DNA of 7,840 bases from an uncultured Rothia sp. (lineage in GTDB: Bacteria; Actinomycetota; Actinomycetes; Actinomycetales; Micrococcaceae). Location of the stretch: positions 1 to 7,840 of the forward strand of contig CALGXU010000200.1 in assembly GCA_937935205.1 (NCBI GenBank). Reading direction: 5' to 3'. Shown here one piece after another: positions 1 to 7,100 of this stretch (within the stretch, counting starts at the first letter, position 1; each line of letters begins with the position of its first letter). The notes below the pieces were generated by a model. The model saw nothing but the letters and a program-made list of their open reading frames with translations, had not been told where the DNA came from and did not search any database. Position numbers and translations under genes: made by a program.

Positions 1-716
1 CCGCGCCCGAGGAGCCCCGCTCCCACGAGCAGTCGGGTCGCGGCGGGGAGCACCACCGCGCGGAGGCCCACCGTGTAGAGGCCCGCGCCGAAGAGCCTCG
101 AGCCGACGACCGCGCCGCGCGAGACCGCTCGCTGGGGGAGCACACCGCATCCAAGCACGGTGCGCTCGCAGTCGCACACCCGTACACACCCGAAACCACA
201 GACGAGGCGGAGGAACCCCGCGAGGATCGCCGAGGCGATGAGCCCCGGTACGAGCCCGCGAGCGAACCCGCAGACCATTGGGAGGACGCCCCGGTGCCGA
301 ACACCGAATACACCGAGCAGTACGCCGAGACGTACTCCAACGACGGCTACTACGACCAGGGCTACGAGCCCGAAGAAACCAACGGATACACCTACGGTTA
401 CGAGGAAGAAGAGGACGAATTGCGTCGCATCACCACTATCCACCCCCGCTCCTACAATGACGCAAAGATCATTGGTGAGGCATTCCGCGAGAACATCCCC
501 GTGATTATGAACGTGGAAGAAATGCCTGATGCAGACGCAAAGCGCCTGGTGGACTTCGCATCCGGTCTGGCATTCGCGCTGGAGGGCCGCATTGAGCGCG
601 TCACCGCTAAGGTGTTCCTGCTGACCCCCTCCAACCTGGAGGTTCTGGGCGTGGCTAACTCTGAGGTTCCCGCCGGCTTTGAGACCGACGGCGAATTCCC
701 CTTCGACCAGGGCTAA
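1..716 (+). CDS. sepF: Cell division protein SepF, 5'-truncated by window edge
   Basis: SepF anchors FtsZ to the membrane and helps assemble the division septum; in actinobacteria, which lack FtsA, it is the main FtsZ anchor (family knowledge). The frame (first full codon at base 3) is open without a stop to the left edge, giving 237 visible residues. The conserved SepF core runs from about visible residue 140 to 225: it opens with LRRITTIHPRSY and contains the diagnostic ADAKRLVDFASGLAFAL at 177-193 and KVFLLTP after it. The part before the core is a disordered linker: residues 1-95 are rich in Glu, Arg, His and Pro, and about 100-138 are rich in Tyr, Gly and Glu. The N-terminal amphipathic membrane helix is not visible and should lie upstream. 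A GTG at 294 could be called as a start, but it lies inside the linker, would remove the membrane anchor and has no good ribosome site, so I reject it. yggT follows after 10 bases. Confidence 0.93.
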   Translation, partial: APEEPRSHEQSGRGGEHHRAEAHRVEARAEEPRADDRAARDRSLGEHTASKHGALAVAHPYTPETTDEAEEPREDRRGDEPRYEPASEPADHWEDAPVPNTEYTEQYAETYSNDGYYDQGYEPEETNGYTYGYEEEEDELRRITTIHPRSYNDAKIIGEAFRENIPVIMNVEEMPDADAKRLVDFASGLAFALEGRIERVTAKVFLLTPSNLEVLGVANSEVPAGFETDGEFPFDQG

Positions 717-726
717 GGACTGATAG

Positions 727-1026
727 ATGGGTTATATTTTCGCCCTCATTACGATCGTTGTCTACGTTCTCTACATTGCGATGTTGCTGCGCATGCTCTT
801 TGACTGGGTGCGCATGTTCGCACCGGAGTGGCGTCCCAAGGGCATTGTGTTGCTCTTCGCCAGCGGCGTGTACGCGGTGACTGACTGGCCGATGAACCAG
901 CTGCGCCGCCTGATTCCGCCGGTTCGTGTGGGTAACGTTGCGTTGGATACCGGCTTCCTGATTCTGATTGTTCTGCTGTCTCTGCTGCTGAGCATCATGA
1001 TGCGGTTGACCGCGGCCTTCTCGTAG
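727..1026 (+). CDS. yggT: YggT family membrane protein
   Basis: Small integral membrane protein of the YggT/YlmG family, 99 residues, usual for a single-unit member. Two hydrophobic segments are visible, about residues 2-24 and 72-93. Between them lies a polar loop with the family's LRRLIPP motif (residues 59-65), followed by D74. The biochemical role is not established; relatives next to sepF and ftsZ, and plastid YlmG, are linked to division, nucleoid distribution or membrane-complex assembly. The start is ATG at 727 with AAGGA at 715-719, seven bases upstream and overlapping the sepF stop codon, so translation is probably coupled to sepF. The strong terminator at 1088-1137 ends the unit. 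Confidence 0.9.
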   Translation: MGYIFALITIVVYVLYIAMLLRMLFDWVRMFAPEWRPKGIVLLFASGVYAVTDWPMNQLRRLIPPVRVGNVALDTGFLILIVLLSLLLSIMMRLTAAFS

Positions 1027-1059
1027 GCGACTGCCTCGCTCAGAGGCGACAGCTTGGGA

Positions 1060-1087
1060 ATAAGAGACGATAGATAAGAAACGACAG
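1060..1087 (+). repeat. 14-base tandem duplication downstream of yggT
   Basis: Two adjacent 14-base copies, ATAAGAGACGATAG (1060-1073) and ATAAGAAACGACAG (1074-1087), agree at 12 of 14 positions. They sit between the yggT stop and the terminator stem. Each carries a TAA or TAG in a different phase. No function is known; slipped-strand duplication is the simplest origin. Confidence 0.7.
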
Positions 1088-1137
1088 ACCCCCGCCTGCC
1101 TGACCCGCTTACGGGTTGAGCGCAGAGCGGGGGTTTT
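1088..1137 (+). terminator. Intrinsic terminator of the sepF-yggT unit
   Basis: CCCCCGC at 1089-1095 pairs perfectly with GCGGGGG at 1127-1133, and TTTT follows at 1134-1137. Inside, CTGC (1096-1099) can pair with GCAG (1122-1125), and an ACCCG/CGGGT stem (1103-1107 with 1112-1116, loop CTTA) caps the structure. This long GC-rich stem with a T run is a good rho-independent terminator. It isolates divIVA from the upstream genes, so divIVA needs its own promoter. Confidence 0.85.
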
Positions 1138-1141
1138 CTGC

Positions 1142-1191
1142 GCCTGCGTTTTGTGCCTGGGTTCTGTGCCTACGTTCTGCCTGTGTATAGT
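1142..1191 (+). repeat. Degenerate 13-base tandem repeat, about four copies
   Basis: Just after the terminator the sequence reads as units starting with GCCT: GCCTGCGTTTTGT (1142-1154), GCCTGGGTTCTGT (1155-1167), a short GCCTACGTTCT (1168-1178) and GCCTGTGTATAGT (1179-1191). The first two agree at 11 of 13 positions; the third lacks two bases and the fourth is more diverged. The tract is noncoding. No regulatory function can be assigned. Confidence 0.65.
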
Positions 1192-1372
1192 GCCGGGGGT
1201 AGCGTCAAAATGCCTTCTCGAAAACCACCTCGAAATGCACCGCAGGGCAGAAAATGCGAGGGTGATAGCGGGGACTAGGGCGGATATGAGACGTGGTGAA
1301 TCCCACCCATGCGCAGAGCGAATATTTTACGGTTCAACCGACGTATAACCGGGCACAGAAACCAAAGAATAG

Positions 1373-1378
1373 TAGAAT
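1373..1378 (+). promoter_or_regulatory. Candidate -10 element for divIVA
   Basis: TAGAAT matches the housekeeping -10 consensus at five of six positions and is the best such match I see in the 1195-1523 spacer. No convincing -35 lies at the right distance (GGGCAC at 1351-1356 is the base run at 16-base spacing, a poor match), which is common in high-GC actinobacteria. It would give a leader of about 140 bases. A promoter somewhere in this spacer is expected because the terminator at 1088-1137 cuts off upstream transcription. Beyond the repeat at 1142-1191 I see nothing else firm in 1195-1510; a short GACCC/GGGTC stem at 1426-1446 is too weak to call. Confidence 0.35.
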
Positions 1379-1523
1379 TGGTGCCAACGACTGCATTGCG
1401 GAATAGCCATGCCCTGAACCATTGGGACCCTGAATTATCGGGGGTCACGACCTATCTGGCTGGTGAATCCGCGGCACTCATCTTCACCACCAAACACCGT
1501 AGGGATACCCAGAGGAGAAGCCC

Positions 1524-2063
1524 ATGGCAATCACCCCCGAAGACCTGATCACTAAGAGCTTCAAGATCGTAACCGAAGAGTCCGGTTACGACCGCAACGA
1601 GGTCGACGACTTCCTGGACGAGCTCGTTGTCGAACTGCGCGCACTCTACTCCGAGCGTGACGCCCTGGAGCGTCAGGTTGAGCAGCTCTCTGCAAACGCC
1701 CCCGATTCCCCGGCAGCGGCTGTAGCACCCGCACAATCCTCGGCGGCATCGGCTGCACCTCAGGATGCGGCGGCGCTGCTCGCCATGGCACAGAAGGTTC
1801 ACGACGACTACGTGGCGCAGGGCGAGAAGGCTAAGGCTGAACTGCTCGAAGAGGCAGAGAGGAAGGCAGACGCTATGGTGAGCGAAGCTCAGCAGCAGCG
1901 CGAAGAGGTTCTCTCTCGCCTCACCGATGAGAAGGAAGAACTCGAGATTGCTGTTGAGGCTCTGCGCGGCTTCGAGAGCCGCTACCGCTCCAAGTTGCTG
2001 CAGCACCTGGACGCACAGGTTCAGGAGCTGAAGAACCTCAAGTCCATCGAGGCTTCCGCATAA
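1524..2063 (+). CDS. divIVA: DivIVA/Wag31 polar and septal coiled-coil protein (short form)
   Basis: DivIVA proteins bind negatively curved membrane at poles and septa and recruit cell-wall synthesis machinery; in actinobacteria they direct polar growth. The 179-residue product begins MAITPEDLITKSF and has the family signature GYDRNEVDDFLDELV (residues 21-35). A first coiled coil covers about 26-56, an Ala/Pro/Ser-rich linker about 57-80, and a second Glu/Lys/Gln-rich coil about 80-172. It is short: from memory mycobacterial Wag31 is about 260 residues, and corynebacterial and streptomycete forms are longer. The loop between F13 and G21, which in relatives carries a membrane-inserting Phe flanked by basic residues, here reads KIVTEES, so the usual tip is missing. 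The start is ATG at 1524 with AGGAG at 1513-1517, six bases upstream. The gene stands alone between a terminator and a structured spacer. Confidence 0.92.
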   Translation: MAITPEDLITKSFKIVTEESGYDRNEVDDFLDELVVELRALYSERDALERQVEQLSANAPDSPAAAVAPAQSSAASAAPQDAAALLAMAQKVHDDYVAQGEKAKAELLEEAERKADAMVSEAQQQREEVLSRLTDEKEELEIAVEALRGFESRYRSKLLQHLDAQVQELKNLKSIEASA

Positions 2064-2080
2064 ATCAGCGTGCCTAAATG

Positions 2081-2108
2081 AGCTAACGACGCTCAGCTAA
2101 CGACGGTT
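2081..2108 (+). repeat. 14-base tandem duplication downstream of divIVA
   Basis: AGCTAACGACG occurs at 2081-2091 and again at 2095-2105, as two adjacent 14-base units matching at 12 of 14 positions. It begins 18 bases after the divIVA stop. Its core GCTAACGACGC differs by one base from the GCTAACAACGC core of the triplicated repeat after dnaE. Each copy contains TAA; together with nearby stops this closes all three frames after divIVA. Confidence 0.75.
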
Positions 2109-2116
2109 TGAAGCGT

Positions 2117-2198
2117 ATGCCGCCCGGATTCTTTCTCTTCCACCGCTATTCACCGGGGAAGATCGAGAGAACCGGGCGGTATTCTCATACCCGCCCGG
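2117..2198 (+). promoter_or_regulatory. Three-arm element able to form two competing hairpins
   Basis: Arm A at 2117-2127 (ATGCCGCCCGG) is complementary to arm B at 2172-2182 (CCGGGCGGTAT) over 11 pairs with one G-T wobble. Arm B is also complementary to arm C at 2188-2198: eight perfect GC-rich pairs (2172-2179 with 2191-2198), then TA/TA beyond a one-base bulge. A-B and B-C pairing exclude each other. The A-B loop itself folds: TCTTCC (2136-2141) pairs with GGAAGA (2157-2162), and CCG/CGG stack inside. The simplest reading is a terminator of divIVA with a weak T tail (TATTCTC after arm B). An attenuator-like switch ahead of lspA is possible but no sensor or leader peptide is evident. Confidence 0.55.
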
Positions 2199-2261
2199 CA
2201 CGGCCTAAGAACCCAGCGTGCAAAGCGGGGGGAGAGCACCCACCAAATCACCGCCGAATAC

Positions 2262-2289
2262 TCGATGCACTACCCCGATTTGCTAAGCT
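2262..2289 (+). promoter_or_regulatory. Candidate promoter for lspA
   Basis: TAAGCT at 2284-2289 is a weak -10 but is preceded by TGC, giving an extended -10 form. TCGATG at 2262-2267, 16 bases upstream, is a partial -35 (T, G and A match). It lies downstream of the hairpin element and would give a leader of roughly 100 bases before lspA. This is a motif-only guess. Confidence 0.35.
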
Positions 2290-2326
2290 AGAGGGGCACT
2301 ATCGAACGCGAGCGCGCCCTGTCTCC

Positions 2327-2374
2327 GCACCATGGGGCCTCCGCGCCGTAGGGCCGCTGCACCGTAGGCGCAAC
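2327..2374 (+). repeat. Degenerate 16-base tandem repeat before lspA, three copies
   Basis: Three consecutive 16-base units start with GCRCC: GCACCATGGGGCCTCC (2327-2342), GCGCCGTAGGGCCGCT (2343-2358) and GCACCGTAGGCGCAAC (2359-2374). Units 1 and 2 match at 11 of 16 positions; units 2 and 3 match at 9 of their first 10. They end 25 bases before the lspA start, so they would be in its 5' leader. Function unknown. Confidence 0.5.
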
Positions 2375-2399
2375 AACCGGCACAGACTAGAGGAGAGCT

Positions 2400-3020
2400 A
2401 TGACCAACACCCCCAAGACTGCTGAATCCTCAGTCGCACAGGCAACCGATAACGCCGCCGAGAAAACTGCTGGACGCCGCGTGCGCATCCTCTCTGGCCG
2501 TTCCGCGGGTATTCTCGCGCTCGTGCTCGCCGCCGTCGTGTTCGCTATTGATCAGGGCACCAAATACCTGGTCGTTAACCAGATGCAGTTGGGGGAGCGC
2601 ATCACCGTCATTGACGGGCTTCTGTGGTGGTACTCGATCCGTAACTCCGGCGCCGCATTCAGCATGGGTGAGAATGTCACCTGGGTCTTCACCCTCGTCA
2701 TGGTCGCCGCCGCATCCGTGGTGCTCTACCTGCTGCGCCGCACCCGCGCGCTCTCCTGGACCCTCGCGCTGGGCGGTCTGCTCGGCGGTATCTGCGGCAA
2801 CCTTTTCGACCGTCTCTTCCGTGAGCCCGGCTTCGGCTCCGGTCACGTGGTCGATTTTATTTCCGTACCGAACTTCGCAATTTTCAATATTGCAGACTCC
2901 GCAATCTGCGTGTGCATGGCGTTCATTGTGCTGCTGAACTTCAAGGGCCTGAACCTCAACGGCACCCGCGTGCAGGCGCCCGCTGACGAAACCCCGGCTG
3001 ACGACAAGAACACCAAGTAG
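2400..3020 (+). CDS. lspA: Lipoprotein signal peptidase (signal peptidase II)
   Basis: LspA is the membrane aspartyl protease that removes the signal peptide from diacylglyceryl-prolipoproteins, just before the lipidated cysteine; it is the target of globomycin. The 206-residue product has about four transmembrane segments (roughly 36-56, 94-112, 119-136, 160-180). Family motifs appear in order: DQGTK (51-55), NSGAAFS (82-88), GGICGNLFDR (129-138), HVVDFI (149-154) and FNIAD (162-166). The catalytic aspartate pair is D152 and D166. A hydrophilic tail of about 33 residues precedes the first membrane segment, and a charged tail follows the last; both are common in actinobacterial forms. The start is ATG at 2400 with AGGAG at 2391-2395, only four bases away. 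The pseudouridine synthase follows after 79 bases, a pairing common across bacteria. Confidence 0.96.
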   Translation: MTNTPKTAESSVAQATDNAAEKTAGRRVRILSGRSAGILALVLAAVVFAIDQGTKYLVVNQMQLGERITVIDGLLWWYSIRNSGAAFSMGENVTWVFTLVMVAAASVVLYLLRRTRALSWTLALGGLLGGICGNLFDRLFREPGFGSGHVVDFISVPNFAIFNIADSAICVCMAFIVLLNFKGLNLNGTRVQAPADETPADDKNTK

Positions 3021-3099
3021 CCACCCTGACGATTACCCCTAGAGACTTTCACACACAGACACCCCAGACAACAGCAAACACCACCCGAAGGAGAGCCGC

Positions 3100-4086
3100 A
3101 TGAGCGAAACCACCAACGCCGCCGAAGAATCGGCACGCATCCGCGCCGAATTCACCGTTGAAGGCGCGCTTGCCGGTATGCGCCTGGACGCCGCGCTCGC
3201 CGGTGCCCTCGACGCGCCGCGTACCCGCACCTCCGGGTGGATTCGTGACGGCCACGTGAGCGTGACCAACAACGGCAAGGCCGTGAAAATCGGCAAGTCC
3301 TACAAGCTTTCCGCAGGCGATGAGGTCGTCGTGGATGCACCCGCACCGCGCGATCTGGCGGACATCCGCCCCGAGAAGGTGGACGGCTTCCGCATCGTGC
3401 ACCTGGACGAGGACATCGTGGTGGTGGACAAGCCCGCAGGCGTGGCGGCACACCCCTCACCGGGCTGGTACGGCCCCACCGTCATCTCCGCGCTCATGGG
3501 CGAGGGCATTTCGGTTGCGACCTCCGGCGCGGCAGAACGCCAGGGCATCGTACACCGCCTGGACGTGGGCACCAGCGGCCTGATGGTCGTCGCCCGCAGC
3601 GAACGCGCCTACACCGAACTCAAGCGAGCCTTCAAGGAACGCACCGTGGACAAGGTCTACCACACCCTCGTGCAGGGCCTGCCCGACCCGCTGCGCGGCA
3701 CCATTGACGCACCCATCGGCCGCCACCCCGGCAACGAATGGAAGTTCGCCGTGGTCGAAGACGGACGCAACTCCATCACCCACTACGATGTGCTCGAAGC
3801 CTTTGGCCCCGCATCGCTGGTGGAGGTGCACCTGGAAACCGGACGCACCCACCAGATTCGTGTGCACTTCTCAGCGTTGCGCCACCCCTGCTGCGGCGAC
3901 CTGACCTACGGCGCCGACCCGCGTTTTAGCGCCGAACTGGGTCTGACCCGCCAGTGGCTGCACGCGCACCGCCTCAGCTTCGACCACCCCGGCACCGGCG
4001 AGCGCGTGACCTTCACCAGCGAGTACCCGCTTGACCTGTCCTACGCGCTGACCGCTCTGCGCGAGGGCACGGTCCAGCTCGGCTAG
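3100..4086 (+). CDS. rluD: RluA/RluD-family large-subunit rRNA pseudouridine synthase
   Basis: Isomerises uridine to pseudouridine in RNA, most likely 23S rRNA. The 328-residue product has an N-terminal S4-like RNA-binding domain (about 18-80, with RLDAAL at 28-33 and a G-H-V-x-V strand near 51-55). The synthase domain starts with VVDKPAGVAAHP (108-119). The catalytic motif HRLDVGTSGLMVVA is at 152-165, with D155 the nucleophilic aspartate, and the RTHQIRVH motif at 249-256 is intact. The length is normal. The start is ATG at 3100 with AAGGAG at 3088-3093, six bases upstream. The family assignment is firm. The exact target sites are not: the E. coli RluD sites in helix 69 are only an analogy, so the symbol is provisional. 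The 79-base spacer before it is A/C-rich and G-poor with no terminator seen, which supports read-through from lspA. The last codons and stop are part of a duplicated 13-mer. Confidence 0.93.
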   Translation: MSETTNAAEESARIRAEFTVEGALAGMRLDAALAGALDAPRTRTSGWIRDGHVSVTNNGKAVKIGKSYKLSAGDEVVVDAPAPRDLADIRPEKVDGFRIVHLDEDIVVVDKPAGVAAHPSPGWYGPTVISALMGEGISVATSGAAERQGIVHRLDVGTSGLMVVARSERAYTELKRAFKERTVDKVYHTLVQGLPDPLRGTIDAPIGRHPGNEWKFAVVEDGRNSITHYDVLEAFGPASLVEVHLETGRTHQIRVHFSALRHPCCGDLTYGADPRFSAELGLTRQWLHAHRLSFDHPGTGERVTFTSEYPLDLSYALTALREGTVQLG

Positions 4087-4100
4087 ACAGCTCGGCTAGC
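4075..4100 (+). repeat. 13-base tandem duplication across the rluD stop codon
   Basis: CAGCTCGGCTAGA (4075-4087) is followed directly by CAGCTCGGCTAGC (4088-4100), matching at 12 of 13 positions. The first copy encodes the gene's last residues and TAG stop (4084-4086). The second repeats them out of frame, placing a second TAG at 4097-4099. A 6-bp hairpin CGGCTA/TAGCCG (4093-4098 with 4103-4108) overlaps the second copy but has no T run, so I do not call a terminator. Confidence 0.8.
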
Positions 4101-4164
4101 TATAGCCGCCCGCGGACCGCCGCACACAGCTTCACATTCACCGCCCATCCTCCATCCACACCTC

Positions 4165-4170
4165 CAGGAG
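4165..4170 (+). promoter_or_regulatory. Ribosome binding site fixing the GTG start of dnaE
   Basis: CAGGAG lies six bases before GTG at 4177. The first residues after it run into HLHVHTEYSMLDG, the PHP-domain N-terminus, which in relatives sits a few residues from the start. No better in-frame start lies upstream. Confidence 0.8.
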
Positions 4171-4176
4171 ATTCCC

Positions 4177-7100
4177 GTGGCAACCAAAGAATTTACGCAC
4201 CTGCACGTGCACACCGAGTACTCCATGCTCGACGGTGCCGCGCGCCTGGGTGACCTGTTCACCCACGCTAAAGAACTCGGCATGAAGTCCATGGCGACCA
4301 GTGACCACGGCTTCCTCTTTGGTGCCTTCGACTTCTGGCGCCAGGCTAAAGCGCACGACATCAAGCCCATTATTGGTGTGGAGGCGTACCTGACCCCCGG
4401 CACGCACCGCACCGACCGTTCGCGTGTGCGCTGGGGCGACGGCTCCCGCGACGACGTCTCCGGTGGTGGCGCGTACACCCACATGACCATGTGGGCTGAG
4501 ACCACCGAGGGCATGCACAACCTGTTCCGCGCCTCCTCGATTGCGTCGCTGGAAGGTCAGCTGTACAAGCCGCGTATGGACCGTGAGGTGCTGCAGACCT
4601 ACTCGAAGGGTCTGATTGCGACCACCGGCTGCCCCTCCGGTGAGGTTCAGACGCGCCTGCGCCTGGGCCAGTTCGATGAGGCAGTCCAGGCGGCGAGTGA
4701 ATTCCGCGATATTTTCGGTAAGGACAACTTCTACTGCGAGGTCATGGACCACGGCCTGGACATTGAACGCAACGTCCAGGAGGATTTGCACCGCCTCGCC
4801 AAGAAGCTGAACCTGCCCTTCGTTGCCACCAACGACCTGCACTACACTCGCCAGGAAGACCACACCGCCCACGCGGCGCTGCTGTGCGTGCAGTCCGGCT
4901 CGACCCTCACCGACCCCAAGCGCTTCAAGTTCGACGCGGATAACTTCTACCTGCGCTCGGCAGAAGAAATGTACGCCCTGTTCGGCGACATTCCCGGCGC
5001 GTGCGAGAACACCCTCGAAATCGCTGAACGCTGCAACGTGGAGTTCAACACCAAGGCAAACTATATGCCGAACTTCCCCGTGCCCGAGGGCGAAAACGAG
5101 GAATCTTGGTTCGTGAAGGAGGTCGAGAAGGGCCTGCACTACCGCTTCCCGCAGGGCGTTCCCGACACCGTGCGCAAGCAGGCAGAGTACGAGGTGGGGG
5201 TTATTACCTCCATGGGCTTCCCCGGCTACTTCCTCGTGGTCGCCGACTTTATCAACTGGGCGAAGCGCAACGGTATTCGCGTGGGCCCCGGCCGTGGTTC
5301 CGGTGCAGGCTCCATGGTCGCGTACGCGATGCGTATTACCGACCTGAACCCGCTCGACCACGACCTGATTTTCGAGCGATTCCTCAACCCCGACCGCGTC
5401 TCCATGCCCGACTTCGATGTGGACTTTGACGATCGTCGCCGCGGCGAAGTCATCGACTACGTGACCGAAAAGTACGGTGAAGAGAAGGTCGCACAGATTG
5501 TCACCTTCGGCACCATTAAGGCGAAGCAGGCGCTCAAGGACGCCTCCCGCGTGATGGATCAGCCGTACTCGGTCGGCGAGCGCCTCACCAAGGCGATGCC
5601 GCCGGACGTCATGGGTAAGAATATCGCCCTGGCGAACGTGTACAACGAAGAGGATAAGCGTTACGCCGAGGCGGCAGATTTGCGTGCCCTCATCGAGGAC
5701 CCGGTCGATAAGATTTACGGCCAGGTGTTTGAGACCGCGAAGGGCCTGGAGGGTCTGAAGCGTCAGTGGGGCGTGCACGCTGCGGGCGTGATTATGTCCA
5801 GCAAGGACCTCATCGACGTGATCCCCGTGATGCGCCGCGAGGCTGACGGCCAGGTCATCACCCAGTTCGATTACCCCACCTGTGAGGGCCTGGGCCTGAT
5901 CAAGATGGACTTCTTGGGTCTGCGTAACCTCACCATCATCTCTGACGCTGTGGAGAACATTAAGGCTAACCGAGGCATCGACCTGGACCTTGAGTCCCTC
6001 TCGCTGGATGACCCGGAATCCTACCGTCTGCTGGCGCGCGGCGACACCCTCGGCGTGTTCCAGCTCGATGGCGGCCCGATGCGCTCGCTGCTCAAGCTCA
6101 TGGAGCCCGAGGAGTTCGAGCACATTTCGGCAGTGCTTGCGCTGTACCGTCCGGGCCCGATGGGCGCGAACTCGCATACCAACTACGCTCTGCGTAAGAA
6201 CGGTAAGCAGGAGATTGAGCCGATTCACCCCGAGCTGGAAGAGCCGCTGAAGGATATTCTGGACACCACCTACGGCCTGATTGTGTATCAGGAGCAGGTG
6301 ATGGCGATTGCTCAGAAGGTCGCGAACTACACTCTGGGTGAGGCAGACCTGCTGCGCCGTGCGATGGGTAAGAAGAAGAAGGCGGAGCTGGATAAGCAGT
6401 ACGCTACCTTCCACGACGGCATGATTTCTAACGGCTACTCTGAGGGCGCTATTAAGGCGCTCTGGGATATTCTGCTGCCGTTCTCTGACTACGCGTTCAA
6501 CAAGGCGCACACGGCCGCGTACGGTCTGGTGTCCTACTGGACGGCGTACCTGAAGGCGCATTACCCGCAGGAGTACATGGCTGCGCTGCTGACCAGCGTG
6601 GGCGATAACAAGGACAAGCTCGCGCTGTACCTGAATGAGTGCCGCGCCATGGGCATTACCGTGCTCGCACCGGACGTGAACGAGTCCACCCTGACCTTCG
6701 CCCCTGTCGGTGACGATATTCGCTTCGGTATGGGCGCGATTCGTAACGTGGGCGCGAACGTGGTCGAAGGCATGATTGCCGCCCGCGAGGAGAAGGGCCG
6801 CTACGAGTCCTTCAACGACTTCCTGAAGAAGGTGCCGCTGCAGGTGTGCAATAAGCGCACCATCGAGTCGCTCATTAAGGCGGGCGCTTTCGACGACCTG
6901 GGCCACACACGCCGTTCGCTGTCCCTCATTCACGAGGCGGCAGTGGACGCGGCCGTGGCGGTCAAGCGTAAGGAGGCGGCGGGTCAGTTCGACCTCTTCG
7001 GTTCCCTCGGCATGGATGACGCCCTGGGCGATGAGCTGACCGTGACCATTCCTGATGTTCCTGAATGGGACCGCCGCGAGAAGCTGAACTTTGAGCGCGA

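Noticed and set aside
160..504. A 114-codon + frame overlapping sepF
   Set aside because: It is an out-of-frame reading of the sepF linker and core, rich in Arg, Thr and Pro, with no recognisable domain.
294..716. GTG at 294 as the sepF start
   Set aside because: The frame is open upstream to the window edge with SepF-like linker sequence, no ribosome site precedes 294, and the membrane-binding N-terminus would be lost.
1027..1050. Short hairpin GCCTC/GAGGC at 1033-1047 as a second terminator
   Set aside because: Only five pairs, no T run, and the strong terminator lies just downstream.
1151..1348. A 65-codon + frame in the yggT-divIVA spacer
   Set aside because: It starts within the 13-base repeat, has no ribosome site and shows no coding signature.
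1309..1548. A 79-codon + frame running into divIVA
   Set aside because: It overlaps the divIVA ribosome site and start in another frame and lacks its own ribosome site.
1452..2006. A 184-codon - frame over divIVA
   Set aside because: It is the antisense shadow of divIVA, again antiparallel in codon phase; Leu/Cys/Arg-rich with no domain.
2064..2399. T-box or other known riboswitch before lspA
   Set aside because: In other bacteria ileS with a T-box can sit in this position, so I looked for a T-box signature and for a leader peptide; neither is present.
2108..2425. A 105-codon + frame in the divIVA-lspA spacer
   Set aside because: TTG start without a ribosome site, passes through all three hairpin arms and overlaps the lspA start.
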